From positions 2,232,001 through 2,296,000 of the forward strand of contig BSYQ01000003.1 in assembly GCA_030272585.1 (NCBI GenBank): a DNA stretch of 64,000 nucleotides, read 5' to 3'. The notes under the pieces are model-generated. The model made no database searches, was not told the origin of the DNA, and worked only from the letters and a program-made list of their open reading frames with translations. Shown one piece after another: positions 15,501-28,978 of the stretch. This DNA comes from Bryopsis sp. KO-2023 (taxonomy: Eukaryota > Chlorophyta > Ulvophyceae > Bryopsidales > Bryopsidaceae). Both the position numbers and the translations under genes were made by a program. The stretch's first letter is position 1, and every line of letters starts with the position of its first letter.

Positions 15501-18500
15501 GCAATACCTTGTCACGTCCATGTCGTAAGCACAGCCATCTTGCACAGATATCATTTCAACTGAACAAGCAAGTTTTGGAGGGCTACGGACTCAGCATCGA
15601 TCCCGAAAGTATTCCCAAGCTTCAAGGTGCCCCAGACTACGAATCTCTGGAAATGACGCTTTCGTTAAACACCAGCAAATCAAAAGTCCCCAACGGGACC
15701 CTGGATCTGGTGTTCCCCATCGAGATCAAGTTTGGGCCTGCTATTCTGCTGGCCATCAAAGCACAAATAATGATGCCTGAGATTAAGGTCTCAAGCAACG
15801 TCTTGGAGTTTGGAGAAGTGCAAGTTGGCCACTGCAAAACTATTCCAGTAATGTTTTCGAACCCGAAAGATGTTCCTTGTGAATGGTGCATAAAGAAACC
15901 GGTCGAGTCCACCAAAGCGAAGGACTGGCAGTTTTTCCAGTTCGACCCTCATGAAGGCTACCTTGAGCCTGGAGAATCGACACTTGTGAAGGTGGGGCAC
16001 CAAAGCCACTGTCAAAACAGCTGCACTTATCTGTGGCTCGTTCATGTGGATCCACTGAGATTCAATTATTGGTTTTCAGATCTCCTTCACGCCGGCACCA
16101 AACAGGGATGCTCCTTACGAGCAGGGGATACCAATCAAGGTTAACAACTCCAGCAAGAGTATCAGTATTGACGCCATTGGAAGGGGACACACGTTGCGAC
16201 TCTCATTCGACAAAAACTCTGTTGATCTTGGCGCAATAGTCCCTGCCTTTGAAGGGCAGGAGTCCAGAATGCAAGCCGTAAACATTATCAATCCAAATGC
16301 CTACCCCATTGAGGTGGTTTGTCTAAACTTCGATGAGCGCTACAGGAGCGATGATCAAGTCCTGCGAGATTACAAGCAGTAAGCCCCTGAACTTGAAAAA
16401 AAACACAACTGTTTGAGAAATACATTGAATCTGTTCCCTGTGACGTGTCTCACACGCGATAGCAAATTTATATGTGTTGCATTTCATATAACCCCTCCGT
16501 TGCGGGAAAGCGGCGAAGTGGGGGCCGGAGACTTAAAAACCATGTGTTTGTTCTTAAGCTTCGACGAAGAGGACAATGCATATTTCCCACCCCTCAATCC
16601 TGGCGTGGATCTGTGGAGTGATCTTGTCACCACCCCACAAGATATCGAAACCGGCGATGACGTTGCCACTGAAGATAATGTAAGCCGTGCACTCTCTCGG
16701 GCTTCACCATTCAAAGCCTCACAAAATGCTCAGGAATGGACCTGCTTTTTCTGTTTTCCTCCCAGTTTGTCTGTTTCCTGATGCCACGCTGTTGTTTATC
16801 CAGGGAAGTGATGGACAAAACCAAGGGGATACTGATCTCAAGGACGACTTCAGTGCAGAAGAGAAAAGCCTTGACAGCAGTAGAACAGCAAGTCAAGGAG
16901 AAAGTATGCCCCCAAAGAAAGATCGTGTGATCGTGATTGTGCAAGGGCCACCCCATTCTGGAAAAACCACGCAAGCCAAGAAAATGTCTTCACGGTACAA
17001 TATCCCCGTCACGACCTTTGATGGACTCATTGAGGTGAGGATCTCCGTTTAATGCCACACTCTTGCTCCCCGGGAGTTTTAAAGTTCCCGTTTAAATCTA
17101 TTTGGCCGGAATTGTGTTTGATAATATAGCCTGTGTTGCAGGATGCCCAAGAAATCGAAGCTACGGCCGACCTTGAAGATCTCAACGAAGAGGTTTCTGA
17201 AGCCTTGTCCCAATTCGATGTTGAGCTCACGGTGGCAGACATTGTGGTTGAGATGTTGACTGGCGGTGTTGATATCCACGAAGACGAACAAAGAGACAAT
17301 CTCCCAGAAGCATACTCAAACCTTTCCCCAGAGGCCCAAGCAGACCTGCTCCTCTTTGCGCTCCGAGCAGGAATGAAGACATCGAAACATGAGAATGGTT
17401 TTGTGATTGATGGGCTGGCTTCGCGCTTCCTTCAGCGAAAGGTATTTGACACCAAATGATGCGATTCTTTAACTCCCAGCCAAGAGATGCAACATCTGTG
17501 GTGATATGAAGGTTCAGTTTTGTTTGGATGCAACTGTTAGGACGTAGGAGAGCTTTTGCTGCTTTCGATGGGCCTCAGAAAGGAGGAGATCGAGCCGGAT
17601 GACAGCCAGGGAGACCAAGAAGATGATTATGAGGAAAACCTGGAGAGGTTTACATGGGCACCCTCTGAGGAGTTCGATGATAAGATCTTCGTGATCGATT
17701 TGAGCATGAGCTGGGAAACATATTCCAACAGATATCTCAAAATCCAGAAAGGCAAAGAGGATTCCAACAAAACTGAATCCGATGGCAATAAGTCAGAAAC
17801 TCATGAGGAATCCGATGGAACGAATGATGACAACCAGCAAGCGAAGGAAGTTGATTCCGAGATTGACGCAATCGAGAAGATGCCTTCTGAGGCTGGTTCA
17901 GCGATGATGGAGAGTGAGGTACCCAATCATTCCTGATGTCTCAATCATGAGCTCAAGAGTAAAATGACACTCAACACTTTTCCTATTCAGGACAAGGAAA
18001 CTGATGAGGAGGAAGGGGATTTGATACTGGACCCAGAAACTCAAGAACTCCACGATGCTTTTATCCGCGAAAGGGACGAGGTTGAAGAGATAGCCCCTGT
18101 CTGGGGAGATCAACTTCACTCCTCGAATTGTGTTCGCCTGAGAACCGTGGAAGTCGATGAGGAGGAAGAACAAGTGCACAAGAGAGTGTGTGGGATCCAA
18201 TTCAATTTGGGAACCATAACAACTGCCATGCCCCAAGTCGAGGCAGACAAGGAGATAATCCCTGACCCCTACACACTGCAGATTGTGCACAGGTTGGTTT
18301 CTGCTTTTACCGCTCAAGATCTTTATCGAAGAAATGCCAAAACTCATCGCTAACTACCGGTTCAATTCTTTTACAGACCAAAATCAAGGATAAAACGCCA
18401 GCCAATAAAGCGATTCAAAATAATAACTCCATGTGAGAACGAATCTCAAGCCAGTGGAAGCGATGCTTTGGTGGAGGAGGAGGAGGAGGAGGGGTCTGAC

Positions 18501-21500
18501 ATACAACCCAAGCGTTCAGAGCAGTCCCGATGGATAATTCAACCAAAAGAATCACAGCCCCTCGTTGTTGAGTTTTCATCTGAGGATGTCGGGAGCTTCC
18601 AGGAAACTCTGGCGTTCGAAATCGTGTGCCCAGGAGCCCCCACACGTCCAAGCTCGGGAAATGTATTTGTCTATGGTGTTTGTGACTATCCCAGAATAAG
18701 CGAAGATTATCGAAGCGTTTTTTATCGGAAGACAAGAGTCCGTCCAAGATCCCCTTTGGTATCTCGCCAATTCATCATATCTAGGGAGAGGTTTGAGTTT
18801 GGACCCCTGTTGGCTGGGAAAACTAATGGAGACAATGAAGACGATACAAACCTGGAGAATTGTGGAAAATTCCGAATTCTCAACAATGGTTTATTTGACC
18901 TTCATGTTGATTTCGTGTTGGAAAGCGCAAACTCTGTCGCAGACAAGGGTCCCCCTGCAAAAGGTGGAAAAGGGAAAACGGAAGCCGCTCCGACTACTCC
19001 ATTTTCTTTCGATCCAAAAGCAATGGACCTCGGTGTTGGTGAGATGAAAGACTTGCTGGTGTATGCCTTTCCTGGCGATGTGGGGGAATACGAGGATGTG
19101 ATCTTGTGCCAAGTTGAGGGAAATCCAAACCCTGTTACATTCCCCTTGTCGTGTGTGGGGTCGAAACCAGCTGTTGTTTTGAAAAGCAGCGAGGAGGAGC
19201 TTCCAGAAGGGGAGCAAGACGAGGTAATGGGCGTTGGGACTGATTTGGGAAAGTCTTTCGAGCCAATTTTGAGCTCCACCTGACCCTTATCTGTATATTG
19301 TGCAGATTTACTCCAGTGGCATTGTGTTCGATCGCCTCCTACTGGGACGCACTGAATTGAAGAAGTTCAAAATACACAATACGGGGCTGTTACCGTTCAA
19401 GTGGAATCTTGAAGGGGCTGATAAACTGGCAGAGGAGTTCTCCGTGTATCCTTCCAGTGGGGCAATCGAAGCTCGCAGTTACGTCGAAGTCACAGTCGAA
19501 CTCAACGCAATGGATACCATCAAGGAGCTGAAAGAGGTCATGAACGTCCAGGTAGTACTCTTTGTACAAGCAATGTCATGGAGGTGAAAGCGTCATAGTT
19601 CAATTCTTGTTTTTTTAAAACACTGTCTTGCCTTCACAAAGGTAATAGATTGTCAAGAGCTGCAAGGGATTGTCCACGACATCCCCATTCAACTGAAAGG
19701 AGAAACGTACAAAATCGAGGTGGACCTGTCCGACCCATCAGATCTTATCGACTTTGGGACGGTTCGTGTATGCGATGATGGCATGAAAAACATGACGATC
19801 ACCAATCGAGGAAAATATGCCGTCGACTACAGCTTCTTGCTAAAATCCCCTTTGGTGAAAGAGATATTCCGAGTGACCCCCGCAGAAGGAACCATTGAGC
19901 CAAGCAAAAATGCTGTCGTTGAGGTATACTTCGCATTTGAGAGAGAGGCTACCACCTGTGAATTTATTTACCTGGTCCGACAGCGCTACAACACTGTATT
20001 TGTGACATAGGTGCATTTTAACCCCGAGCACAAGCTTGGACATGAGATTTGCCTGGCTCTGGACCCGGAAGTCTTTCTGTCGATTTTTGAGCCGATGACT
20101 GGGATGAGAGAACTCCACTTTCCCATCCGACTGAGCGCGAATGCTGTGTTCAGCAAGTACGCTTTGACTCCAGCCAGAGGGATTAATTTTGGATCGATGC
20201 AGTATGACACCACATCTGAGCCTCGCACGTTCCAGATTTCAAATCTGGGAGAGTTTCCTTTTGACTTTACGCTCACGAACAACAGCAAAACGGACGATAC
20301 ATCCGCCTCGCCACCTGAAAAAGGTAACCATCGTGTGAAAACAATAGTGCTGAAAATATCCAAGTGGATTAAGATATGCTGAGGATGCTCGTGCGTGGTT
20401 CCAACTGTTGCAGGCAAGGGAAAGAGCGCGGCGGCAGACTCGATTGAGATTGGGGCGTTTACTATCGTTCCATCGAAGGGCACTATCGAACCGGGTAACG
20501 TAGCAGAAATCGCTGTGACATTCCAGGCCTCTGGGAGCCAGTACAATGGCGAAGCAATTAACATTGGGATCTCAGAGATGGATCCTTCAGACAGTCCCAG
20601 TGGAATCGTGTATGAGGTAGCCGGGGAGTCTTGCATCCCTGGAATAGATGCCCAAAATATTGATGCAATCTTTGAGGAGCATTTAATATCCCCTCAGCTG
20701 GATCCGTTCAATCCTGTGAACGGGGAGTTTGGGAGAAAAGAGAAAGCTTTCAACTTTGGTGCTGTCACTGCGAGGCTTTCTGGCGGAGAGTCGACAGATG
20801 AGGTCAGTTTGACAACTTACAGGCACCAGTGTGGCCACCCGAAACATCCAGCCAAGAAGTGTTTGAAGTTTTTTCCTTCCCACCTGGTATTGTTTCTGAG
20901 ATAACAAGTTGGGGTGTTGGTGGAATCCAGCAGGATGACGCGAATTGCGTGAAGGCGAATTTGAAATTCATCAACCCCGTCAAGATACCTTCCACAGTGC
21001 ATTTCTCGATAAAACCACAAGGAGAGTGGACATCCAGAAGTGGTGAAGCATATCCTTTTGTTGTCAAACCGGAGAGCGTTACAATACCACCTCATGAAAA
21101 CACGTACGTTAGCGTGTACTTCATGCCAAGAGCAATTCAGTCTTTCGTTGCTACCCTGGAGGCCACTGTTTCGATGGGTTGTGATCAAGACACAAAGGGG
21201 TTCTCCTGTCAAGTGCGGGGGGAAGGGATGCTTCCATCCCTTACTTTACAGGTGGGGCAGATACCCAGCTCCACATGCCTTTGTTTAAGTCTTCTTGGTA
21301 TATTCTCATGATGGTTGTGTATCTCAGGTGCCAACGGTTGACAGCGAAAACAAGCCAATTCTGAATTTCCCCAGAATGATGAAAGGCAGGAGCCAAACTC
21401 TCCCTATCCATGCCAAAAACAACGGGATATTGCCGGCGACGGGGCGAATCGATATGGAAGCGCAAGGAGCATTCCAGCTTGAGGGTGGATGTAGGACATT

Positions 21501-24500
21501 CACTCTGGAATCCAAAAAGTCGCTTGCTTTCAACGTGGAGTTTGCTCCTGAAGATACGGGTGTCTTTGAGCAGGAAGTCCAAATTAAGGTAAAAGGATCG
21601 CTGAACACATATTGTGGCTGCCTGCCTCCACACTCTTTTTCAATATTCAGTCCAGCATGTGTGCTGTATAATCCAGGTTCGAGAGAATCCATTCGAGTTG
21701 TATCGTGTGAAATTGATGGGGGAGTGTTTTGTGGAGAATATCGTGTTTGAGGGGCTGACTGACGACTCTGATGATCAACTGGATATTGGCGATGTGCGTG
21801 TTGGCGGCGAGAAAGAGGTGTTCTTTCGGCTGAGGAACAACTCCAGCGAGAATTACAGGTACTCAAGTCCCTTCTGAAAAAACAAAACAAAATATGAATT
21901 TGATGGTGCAATGTTTTCTCAAATATCTTTTTTTGATGCAGGTTTTCCTGGCCGTCAGCGCCGAATCTCGAATTTTCTCCCTCTGTTGGCCATATCCATA
22001 TTGGTGCAGCGAAAGAGATTAAAGCTATATTCAAGTCCGATGAGAAAATCAAGCTTGACCCAGCAGACATTCACCTTGAGGTTCAACAGATCTCCTATGT
22101 GGATGAGCCAATTGAGTGGGACAACGCACTCCAAAATTCCGACGCACACGAAGAACAGGAGTCATTGCCTGAGCCAGAGCACACCCCTATGGCAGGAACT
22201 GCGAGCGACCGTGTCCTAAAAGTAGGAATAATTGCTACCCAATCTGGGGACTTTAAAGTCATCTGGCATCTGATCATAGGGAGCAACCAGGTTCCCAAAT
22301 ATTTCTTTTTGTCACCAGGCAGCTGGAGTTCTATCAATTACGTTAAACCCCCCCCCCACACACACACACACACACGATAGCACATACGTTGCACTGTTTT
22401 TCGACAGCCAGAATCAATCGAGGCCAGTATCATCCACTCCCCCCCCCCCTCTCCCCCTTTCCCAAAACCAAATAAAAAAAAGGGAAAGTATTGATGTATG
22501 GATCAGTTTATTCTGGTCCCCGAGATCAAAACTGGTTCACGCCCATGCTTCTTAGAGTTCCTTGTGTTGCCCAGATATTTGCTGTCGCGGACGAAATCCT
22601 GTACGAGTGTGACTCTGCACCGATAAACTTCAGGCCAACCATGATGTTCCAGAGCAGGTCCTTCCCCTTCACATTCACAAATCCTAGCACTGCAAAAATG
22701 AACTTCAGGTGGGCTTTCACTAACATGGATGGCACACCCGACACGTCGGGCCTGTACACAGTAAGCCCTGAAGGGGGAATTGTCGACGGCGAGGGAAATG
22801 TCGAGGTAATTATTCCTGTTCTTGATCAAAAACAGCTGGACTATTACTTCAGCTTTCAAGTGTGCGCAATAAAATTCTTGTGTTTGCCAGATTGTGGTCA
22901 AGTTCAATCCTGAGGAGGTTCAAGATTGCCGTCGGACGTTAGTTTGCACGATACCCAACCTCTCTGATGATGCTACTCCCTTGTTTCGCCCCGTCAATGG
23001 AAGAGTGCTCCGACCATGGTGCCATTTCGACCTTCCAGAGTCGGACTACATATCCTCCGGAAGGAGAGTAGCGGAAATGCCCGGACCAAGCGGGGGTTTA
23101 GACCCACCTGATCCAGCAACCAAAGTGCTGGAGCTGGTTTCGCTGGGGGTGAAAGTGAGAAACACCAAGCGGTTTCATGTGCTCAACCCGACCAATATCG
23201 CCTACGAGTTTTTCTGGGAGCCTATCAAGGTGGGAAAAACGAAGTGGGCGCCAATGAGTTGAAGCTTAAGGTTTGGATGTTCTCACGATATGATATTTAA
23301 CTTTTGCCCTACGTTTGCCAATCCGCTTTACTTCTTTCAACAGGGTCCTGGTGCGCCGCCACCATCTTCTCCGTTCACGTGCATCACCCGCCACGGAGTC
23401 ATTTCGAGCGGGCGCAAATATGAGATGGCGTTCGATTTTACACCACTAACACACGATGTCCATGAAGCTTTCTGGGTGTTCAAGATTCCAGAGCACGGAA
23501 TAGAGGCCCCGTTTCTTTTGGTGGGGGAGGTCTCTGAGCCTCGGGTTTCCTTCGACCGTCCATCGATCAATTTTGGAAAACTGCTGATTGGTGCACGCAG
23601 CAGGGTCCCAGTATCGCTGGTGAACGACGAGCATCTACCTTTCACCTTCAAGCTGGTGAAAACCACCTTCGAGGCTAGTGATGATGTCATAAGAAGCACA
23701 GGTATAATTCCCCCTAGTGCTCAAATCATTGGCCCAGGAGCTTTCAGCAGCAGAATTTGAAAAGTTCTTTGTCTCTTGCCTTTTTTCAGGCAAACGACCA
23801 ATCGTTGAGTTCAATCCATCTTCCGGTATTGTTCCTCCAAACTCCCGGCTCGAGCTCATCGCATGCTTCCGACCGCGCCTGGAGGAGTCCATCAACTACA
23901 ATGTCACTTGTATTGTGGCGAAAAAGCCACAGCCACTGACGGTGAATGTCAAAGGGGAAGGTTATGTTATTCACTCCTCCGTGCAGATGGATGGACCTGA
24001 TGGATCGATCGTTGAGCTATCAGACGGTGTGATGAACAACATCAGTTTCGGCCAGGTAACCCCCCCAAAAAAACTTTAAATAAAGAAGGAAGGAATGGTC
24101 GATAGGTTTTGAAGCTGCCCATCCTTGGATAAAGCACGACCCCATGTTGTCTAAGTGAGTGATTGTGGTCGACCCGAAGGTCATCATCAACGAGAGGTGC
24201 ATCAAGCAAATAGCTTTGGTGAACTCAGGGAATATCAACTATGACTTCGTCTGGAGCATCGGCACCAATCCGAGAATCACAGTACACCCAGAAACAGGGT
24301 CTGTCGCACAAGGCGAACGCTTCGTGTGCGAGCTCTGTTACAACCCCCATGTTCCAGAAAAGCTTGATAACTACAAAGTGACTTGCTCGATTGTGAACGG
24401 CCGGCGATACACGATGAACTTGATGGGTGTCGGCCACAAGCCCCGACTGGATCTGAGCTTTTATCGCCATGATTTCGGCATGGTATTTATCAACGAAGAA

Positions 24501-27462
24501 GGCATGGCTCCTGTTACAAAGATTCTGAGGGCTCGAAACGACGACAACAGAGAAATCAGTTTCGATGTCCTTTTCGAGAACAACGAGAACCTACAGGTCA
24601 GTGATAAAGCAGACGAAAACCTTTAGCAGTCAAATCCTTAATGGTGCAAGAACGAACTCGTCGCATCAGAACGTGCTCGTTAAAGCCAGGATGCAAACTC
24701 AACAACATATCGCAAAAATCAAAACATATTGAAGTTCTCCAAATGTGAAGTGCAGAAGCTAAGTCATGAGAAATATGGTTGCTGTGCATCAACAGATCTC
24801 ATGCCCACCCACCGTACTGGGTCCAGGAGAGTACAAGGACATTATGATTTCGCTTTCTCCGAAAGCGGCTCAATTGTACCAGTTCACTGTACCTCTGGAG
24901 ATCAATGGACTGTACACGTTGAATGTGTTCATCCGTGGGGAAGGAACTCCTATGCGAATTGAGCTTCTAAAGCCATCCGACCGTGCTCTAAATCTGGGAG
25001 CTATAGGGCCTTACCACTCGTCCACAAAGGTGGTCAAAATCGCAAACAAGAGCAGAATTGCAGCGAACATTTCATTGCAACCATCGCTGGCGGCGCTCGA
25101 GGCCCTTGGAATCGACATATTGCCGAGTACAGACCTGTTCCTCCGTGGGCGTGAGTCTGGGGACGTTACGTTCTTCTTTCGACCACCAGGAAGATTGCCA
25201 CCGTTTGCCGAACCTTTCGAGATTGAAGTTTGTGGAGTGCGCATCCCAATTTTGACCCTATCCGGAGCGTGCTTGGGGACTGAAATAAGACTTGCTAGCA
25301 GCACTCTTCCTTTTGGAGCAGTCACTAGAGGATCAAGGTCGTGCAAGAGGCTGCAGCTCGAGAACACTGGAGATGTTGGAACACGATTTGTTTGGAACAC
25401 TGGTGGTCTTGGTCAAAACTTTAGCATCTTTCCCCAGGATGGATTTTTGCCCCCTGGTCGCGATGTGAAGCTCGAAATCGCATTCCATCCCGTCGCGGTA
25501 TCACCAGATATCCGAGTGGAAAGGGTTCGCTGCAAAGTTGATGGTAAGACAGCCACTCTTCAGCTCTACTTTGGTTCCCTTGCTCATTTGCTTTTCTTTT
25601 TCTCTCTTTGTTTTTCTTTTTGGGGGGGGGGGTTGGGGGTTTGTTGAGAAAACAAGTACCTTGCACAGCAGGTAGCATCTTCGTTTCACCATTATTCACA
25701 GATATTTTGCTTTCGTAGGTGGAGAGGATCAATTCCTGACGTTGACTGGAGCTTGTGCTGAAAGCCAGCCACAGTCGGAGGCGGTGGTGTTCTCGTGTGG
25801 TGTTCGCAGCACCACAGAAAAGAACATAACGATTGAGAACGCATCTGGCGGGACATGGCAGCTCAGGCCCGCAATACAGAACGATTACTGGAGCGGTCCC
25901 GAGTTCTTGACAGTTCCTGCGGGAGGAAAAGCGGATTACCACCTGACGTACAGCCCGTTAATGATGTCGTCACAAGACCAACCACACAAAGGATCCGTCT
26001 TTTTCCCTATCCCCGATGGCACAGGATTGCTGTATAGCCTCGAGGGAGTGGCAGATTCTCCTGTCGCTGAGGCCACTGTTGAGCAGACAGTTCCAGCCAA
26101 GTCGTTGCATATTGAAGCCCTCAGAGTCCACAATTGGCTACAGAAGCCCCAGAGGTTCCGCGTTGATATAGAGCGTGTCCAATGTGACGAATCGACATCT
26201 GCTCAGGTGCAGCAACCCTTCTTATAAAAATGAACTATCCAGGTTCTTGTTGCATTCTATGCTTTATTCATCTATTTTTTTTATTCTGATCTTTTCCGTT
26301 GGCATCTCATAGGGACCAGAGTATGTGGATGTTCCACCCTTGAGCAGCAAGATGTACAAGTTGTCCTTCTACTCCTACACTGAGAACGTCAGTATTTTAA
26401 AGGTCACTTTCACCAACGAAAGTACAGGGGAATTCGTTTTCTATGACGTGAAGCTGGTGGCTTCAACCCCACAATCCCAGGGTGACGTGCATCTTGAGTG
26501 CCCAGTGCGTACTCAAGCCACGCAGAACATCAGCATTAGGAATCCCTTGAGCAAAGATGTCGCTGCGACGGCTTCGTGCAATAATCGTCAGGTGGGCTCC
26601 GTCTGCTGCTGGGGTTAGTTTGGAATGGATTCATGGAAGAAACATCGCTCAACATGGAGTTGAGCAAACTCGAAGAGCCTAAGTCTGAAAAATGGACTCT
26701 GTGTGGCGTTGTTTTCAGGTTTCGGTGGCAGGAGACATTGTTCTGAAATCCAACTCGGCAACTTCGATTCCTGTGGCGTTCCGTCCACTGGTGGTTGGAG
26801 AGGCATCTGTGCCCCTCACTTTACGGTGCCCTGAACTGGGACAATACGAGTACAATCTTGAGCTGAAGGGCGTCCCCGCAGGACCTGAACGATCTCTGAC
26901 TTTCAACGTGCCCCTCGGAAGCCTGGAGACGCAAGTGTTCCGTTTCACCCACTGGCTACCAGATAAATGCGAATACAAATGTTATTTCAAACGCTCGGGC
27001 ACGACAGCTGCTCCCGATTCCCCCTTTTCTGTCGTTCCTACTGTGAAGGCTGAAGCTGCCGGGGCCAAGGGTACCGAGCTGGAGGTGGAGGTGTCGTTTG
27101 AGCCGATCATGATCGGAGAAAGCGCCAGGGACGTTCTTGTGCTGGGAGCACCAAACGCGGGAGAGTATGAGTGTCCCGTCGTCGGCAGCTGTGTGCAGCC
27201 TAAACCTCAAGGGCCGATCGACTTGTCGAAAGGCTCCTCTGGTGTACCGTTCAAAAATGTTTTCGGAACAGAGGTGGAGTTTTTCTATTCTGTGGAGAAC
27301 GCATGTTTTACGGTGAAGGCCTCGGAGAAGATCGCCGCCAAAAAAGCCGTTTCCATTCCAGTTTCGTACAAGGACAATGGATCAGGTGTATCCACTGGTC
27401 GATTGACTATCACTTGTCCAAACCAGAGCGACGCTCAATGGGTCTTCTATTTGAAAGCTTGA
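9519..27462 (+). CDS. HYDIN: HYDIN, axonemal central-pair (C2) protein
   Basis: Giant ciliary protein, a string of ASH/MSP-like beta domains on the C2 microtubule of the central pair. Exons: 9519-9860, 9949-11181, 11268-11885, 12033-12332, 12519-12914, 13036-13316, 13448-13815, 13923-14110, 14200-14436, 14506-14678, 14754-15171, 15297-15440, 15548-15991, 16080-16378, 16559-16679, 16804-17034, 17142-17441, 17541-17918, 17991-18292, 18377-19223, 19306-19551, 19642-19923, 20011-20323, 20414-20802, 20931-21251, 21328-21588, 21677-21858, 21942-22221, 22575-22805, 22891-23229, 23344-23701, 23790-24055, 24180-24596, 24796-25543, 25719-26206, 26313-26591, 26719-27462. All phases agree, giving about 4,590 aa against 5,121 in human. 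It is collinear with recalled human HYDIN from PLFEPIPQEIVF to the WVFYLK end. The true start is open: TACCAG before the KTPSRQ codons looks like an acceptor, so a 5' exon may exist. Confidence 0.95.
16804..17441 (+). other. P-loop (adenylate-kinase-like) segment inside HYDIN
   Basis: Two HYDIN exons encode an NTP-binding-like module. The Walker A loop is GPPHSGKT, preceded by the hydrophobic strand VIVIVQ. A later FVIDGL strand sits where NMP kinases have a Walker-B-like strand. Human HYDIN has the same insertion at the same place (GTPLSGKS). The acidic region that follows (17541-18292) is low complexity. Whether it binds nucleotide is unknown. Confidence 0.85.
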
Positions 27463-28287
27463 GCTTTTCAGGAGGCGTTTTTGTTGGGGAATAGTGGGGC
27501 TGCTTCTTTTTTGTTAGATGACTTCGGGTACGTGGGAAGGAAGTTCTTTTTGTAGGGAATAGTGGCCTTTTTATTTTTAATGATATTCTCAAAAGAACCT
27601 TAGTGGAGACGAACAACCTTTCAACAATTGAAACTTATTTTGATGGACTTCTAATGTTGCACTTCCAAGCCACACTGGACCTGAAACAATGCAAAGCATC
27701 ATTGAGGGCGTTCATCAATCAATCCATGGGCTTCCTAGAACGCACGGTTGGTACCTACTTTTGCTAATAAGCACGGAAGTCGCCATGGCTTCTCATGCAT
27801 ACAAAAGCACGCCAGAAAAATATATGGGTTATTATTCTTGGGAAGGTTTTACTTTCCGAAGATCCCACGACCAGAAGAGAATCCTGACTGGACTCACCAT
27901 CAACGCGCAAGTCGAGAAAGAAAGAAGTTTTCCTTCTCGAACTGAGTGGTGTTCCATTTTTTTTCTGTGTGATTGAAAGTGTCAAGCAAGCTGTGCGAAA
28001 TGGAAACGATGCATGCATTCTGTGCATTTCCAAGAAGTTTTTTTTTATTTTTTGGTTGCATTAGGGGTAACCAGAGAAAAACCGAGCTTAGCAGCAAAAT
28101 GACCTCAGTCATATCTATGTATGTCAATAAAATCTCACTTCTCTCTCCAAAAAATTTTGAAAGAGAGAGTTGTTTGTGGAGTTGAGGAATTAGTCCATGT
28201 CAGACTGATAGCAGCCCTCAATCCATCAATCAATCCACCAAGGATTACATGTCCCCAATGTTTCATCCTTGGTCTGTCGAAAAAATA
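27463..28287. other. Spacer downstream of HYDIN
   Basis: This stretch should hold the HYDIN 3' untranslated region. I see no further gene and no repeat worth naming. Confidence 0.5.
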
Positions 28288-28495
28288 TCACTCAAAACCA
28301 TCATGCCAAAAAATCGATTTGACAGAATAATGTCGATTTCGCATCAGAGGACGTCCCTTGGCGGCTACTCTGTACGCGATCTTGCCCAGCTTCTGCATAA
28401 AAGGATCCTGCTCGACCTTCAGTGTATCAGCCCAAGGAGCGTTGACGTTGCGATCTTTCCTGCCTGAAGAGTCTTGAACATATTTTTCACACCAC
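28288..28495 (-). CDS. Possible exon of an unidentified minus-strand gene (intact partner of the duplicated segment)
   Basis: Read on the minus strand after an ag acceptor at 28496-28497, this segment is open for 68 codons. It contains WCEKYVQDSSGRKD, then LKVEQDPFMQKLGKIAYRV. The part from 28305 to 28440 is duplicated at 1-133, where the same frame is broken. Both copies share gggac followed by gt, so a donor there is possible. A second open segment on the same strand, ending PKGLPNDVERW at 29162 before a gt, joins this exon in phase. If so, the 72-aa plus-strand gene lies inside the intron. I do not recognise the protein. Confidence 0.3.
28305..28440 (-). repeat. Inverted duplicate of window positions 1-133
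   Basis: About 90% of the first 90 bases match the reverse complement of 1-90, with lower similarity in between and another conserved block around tgacagaataatgtcgat. The duplicates are about 28 kb apart and point in opposite directions, flanking the HAM, 111-aa and HYDIN genes. Confidence 0.8.
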
Positions 28496-28518
28496 CTCTC
28501 AGAAAAACTCCAGCGACG

Positions 28519-28978
28519 ATGACGAAGGGAACGAATGCTGTCTTAGTTTCGATGTTTCTCGTGTTGCTCGTGTGTGCGGCAACCGTGTCCGCCGGCAAGA
28601 AAGGAGGTGAGGGTTCGCAGCCGATTGATTCTTTCGGAGGATCCTCCGCCGCCAGAGTGCTGTTACCTGACAGACTCTGTTATCGGTCGAACGCTTTGGA
28701 CTGGGGTCCCTCCTGCTGCTAGTGAGCGTCTATGCTGTTTGGCATTCACCAGGATACGACCCCGTAGTTTACGTCCGGCATGCCAAGAAGACCTATGTCG
28801 CACCAGCCACGACCAAGAAAGGCGGCGTGATTCTCTACCCCGCACCCAAGAAGGTAGCCAAACTGCAACCTATTCTCACTTCACATCGACAATGGCATGG
28901 CCGCCTGGCCGCGGAATCTTCATGAGTTTGACTCTTTGGTGATTGCAGGTGGTGGTGGTGTCCGGAAAGAAGGGTTGA
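28519..28978 (+). CDS. Small secreted Lys/Val/Tyr-rich protein (72 aa), unknown function
   Basis: Three exons: 28519-28606, 28753-28853, 28949-28978. Donors are gtgagg and gtagcc, acceptors caccag and ttgcag, and phases agree. Residues 1-25 form a clear signal peptide: MTKGTNAV, a hydrophobic core LVSMFLVLLVCAA, then TVSA before the likely cut. The mature part is about 47 residues, very basic, and made of Lys-Lys, Val and Tyr clusters (GKKGG, YDPVVYVRHAKKTY, TTKKGGVILYPAPKK, VVVVSGKKG). It has no Cys after the signal. The shape fits an extracellular matrix, wall or scale peptide, or an adhesive or antimicrobial peptide; that is inference. An in-frame ATG 45 bases upstream would only lengthen the N-terminus before the signal. 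Confidence 0.75.

Noticed and set aside
20803-20822. A 20-base intron in HYDIN (gtcagtttgacaacttacag)
   Set aside because: It keeps the frame but leaves about 36 unmatched residues. Using the acceptor at 20930 (ggaatccag) gives a normal 128-bp intron and restores the domain alignment (FNFGAV to ANLKF).
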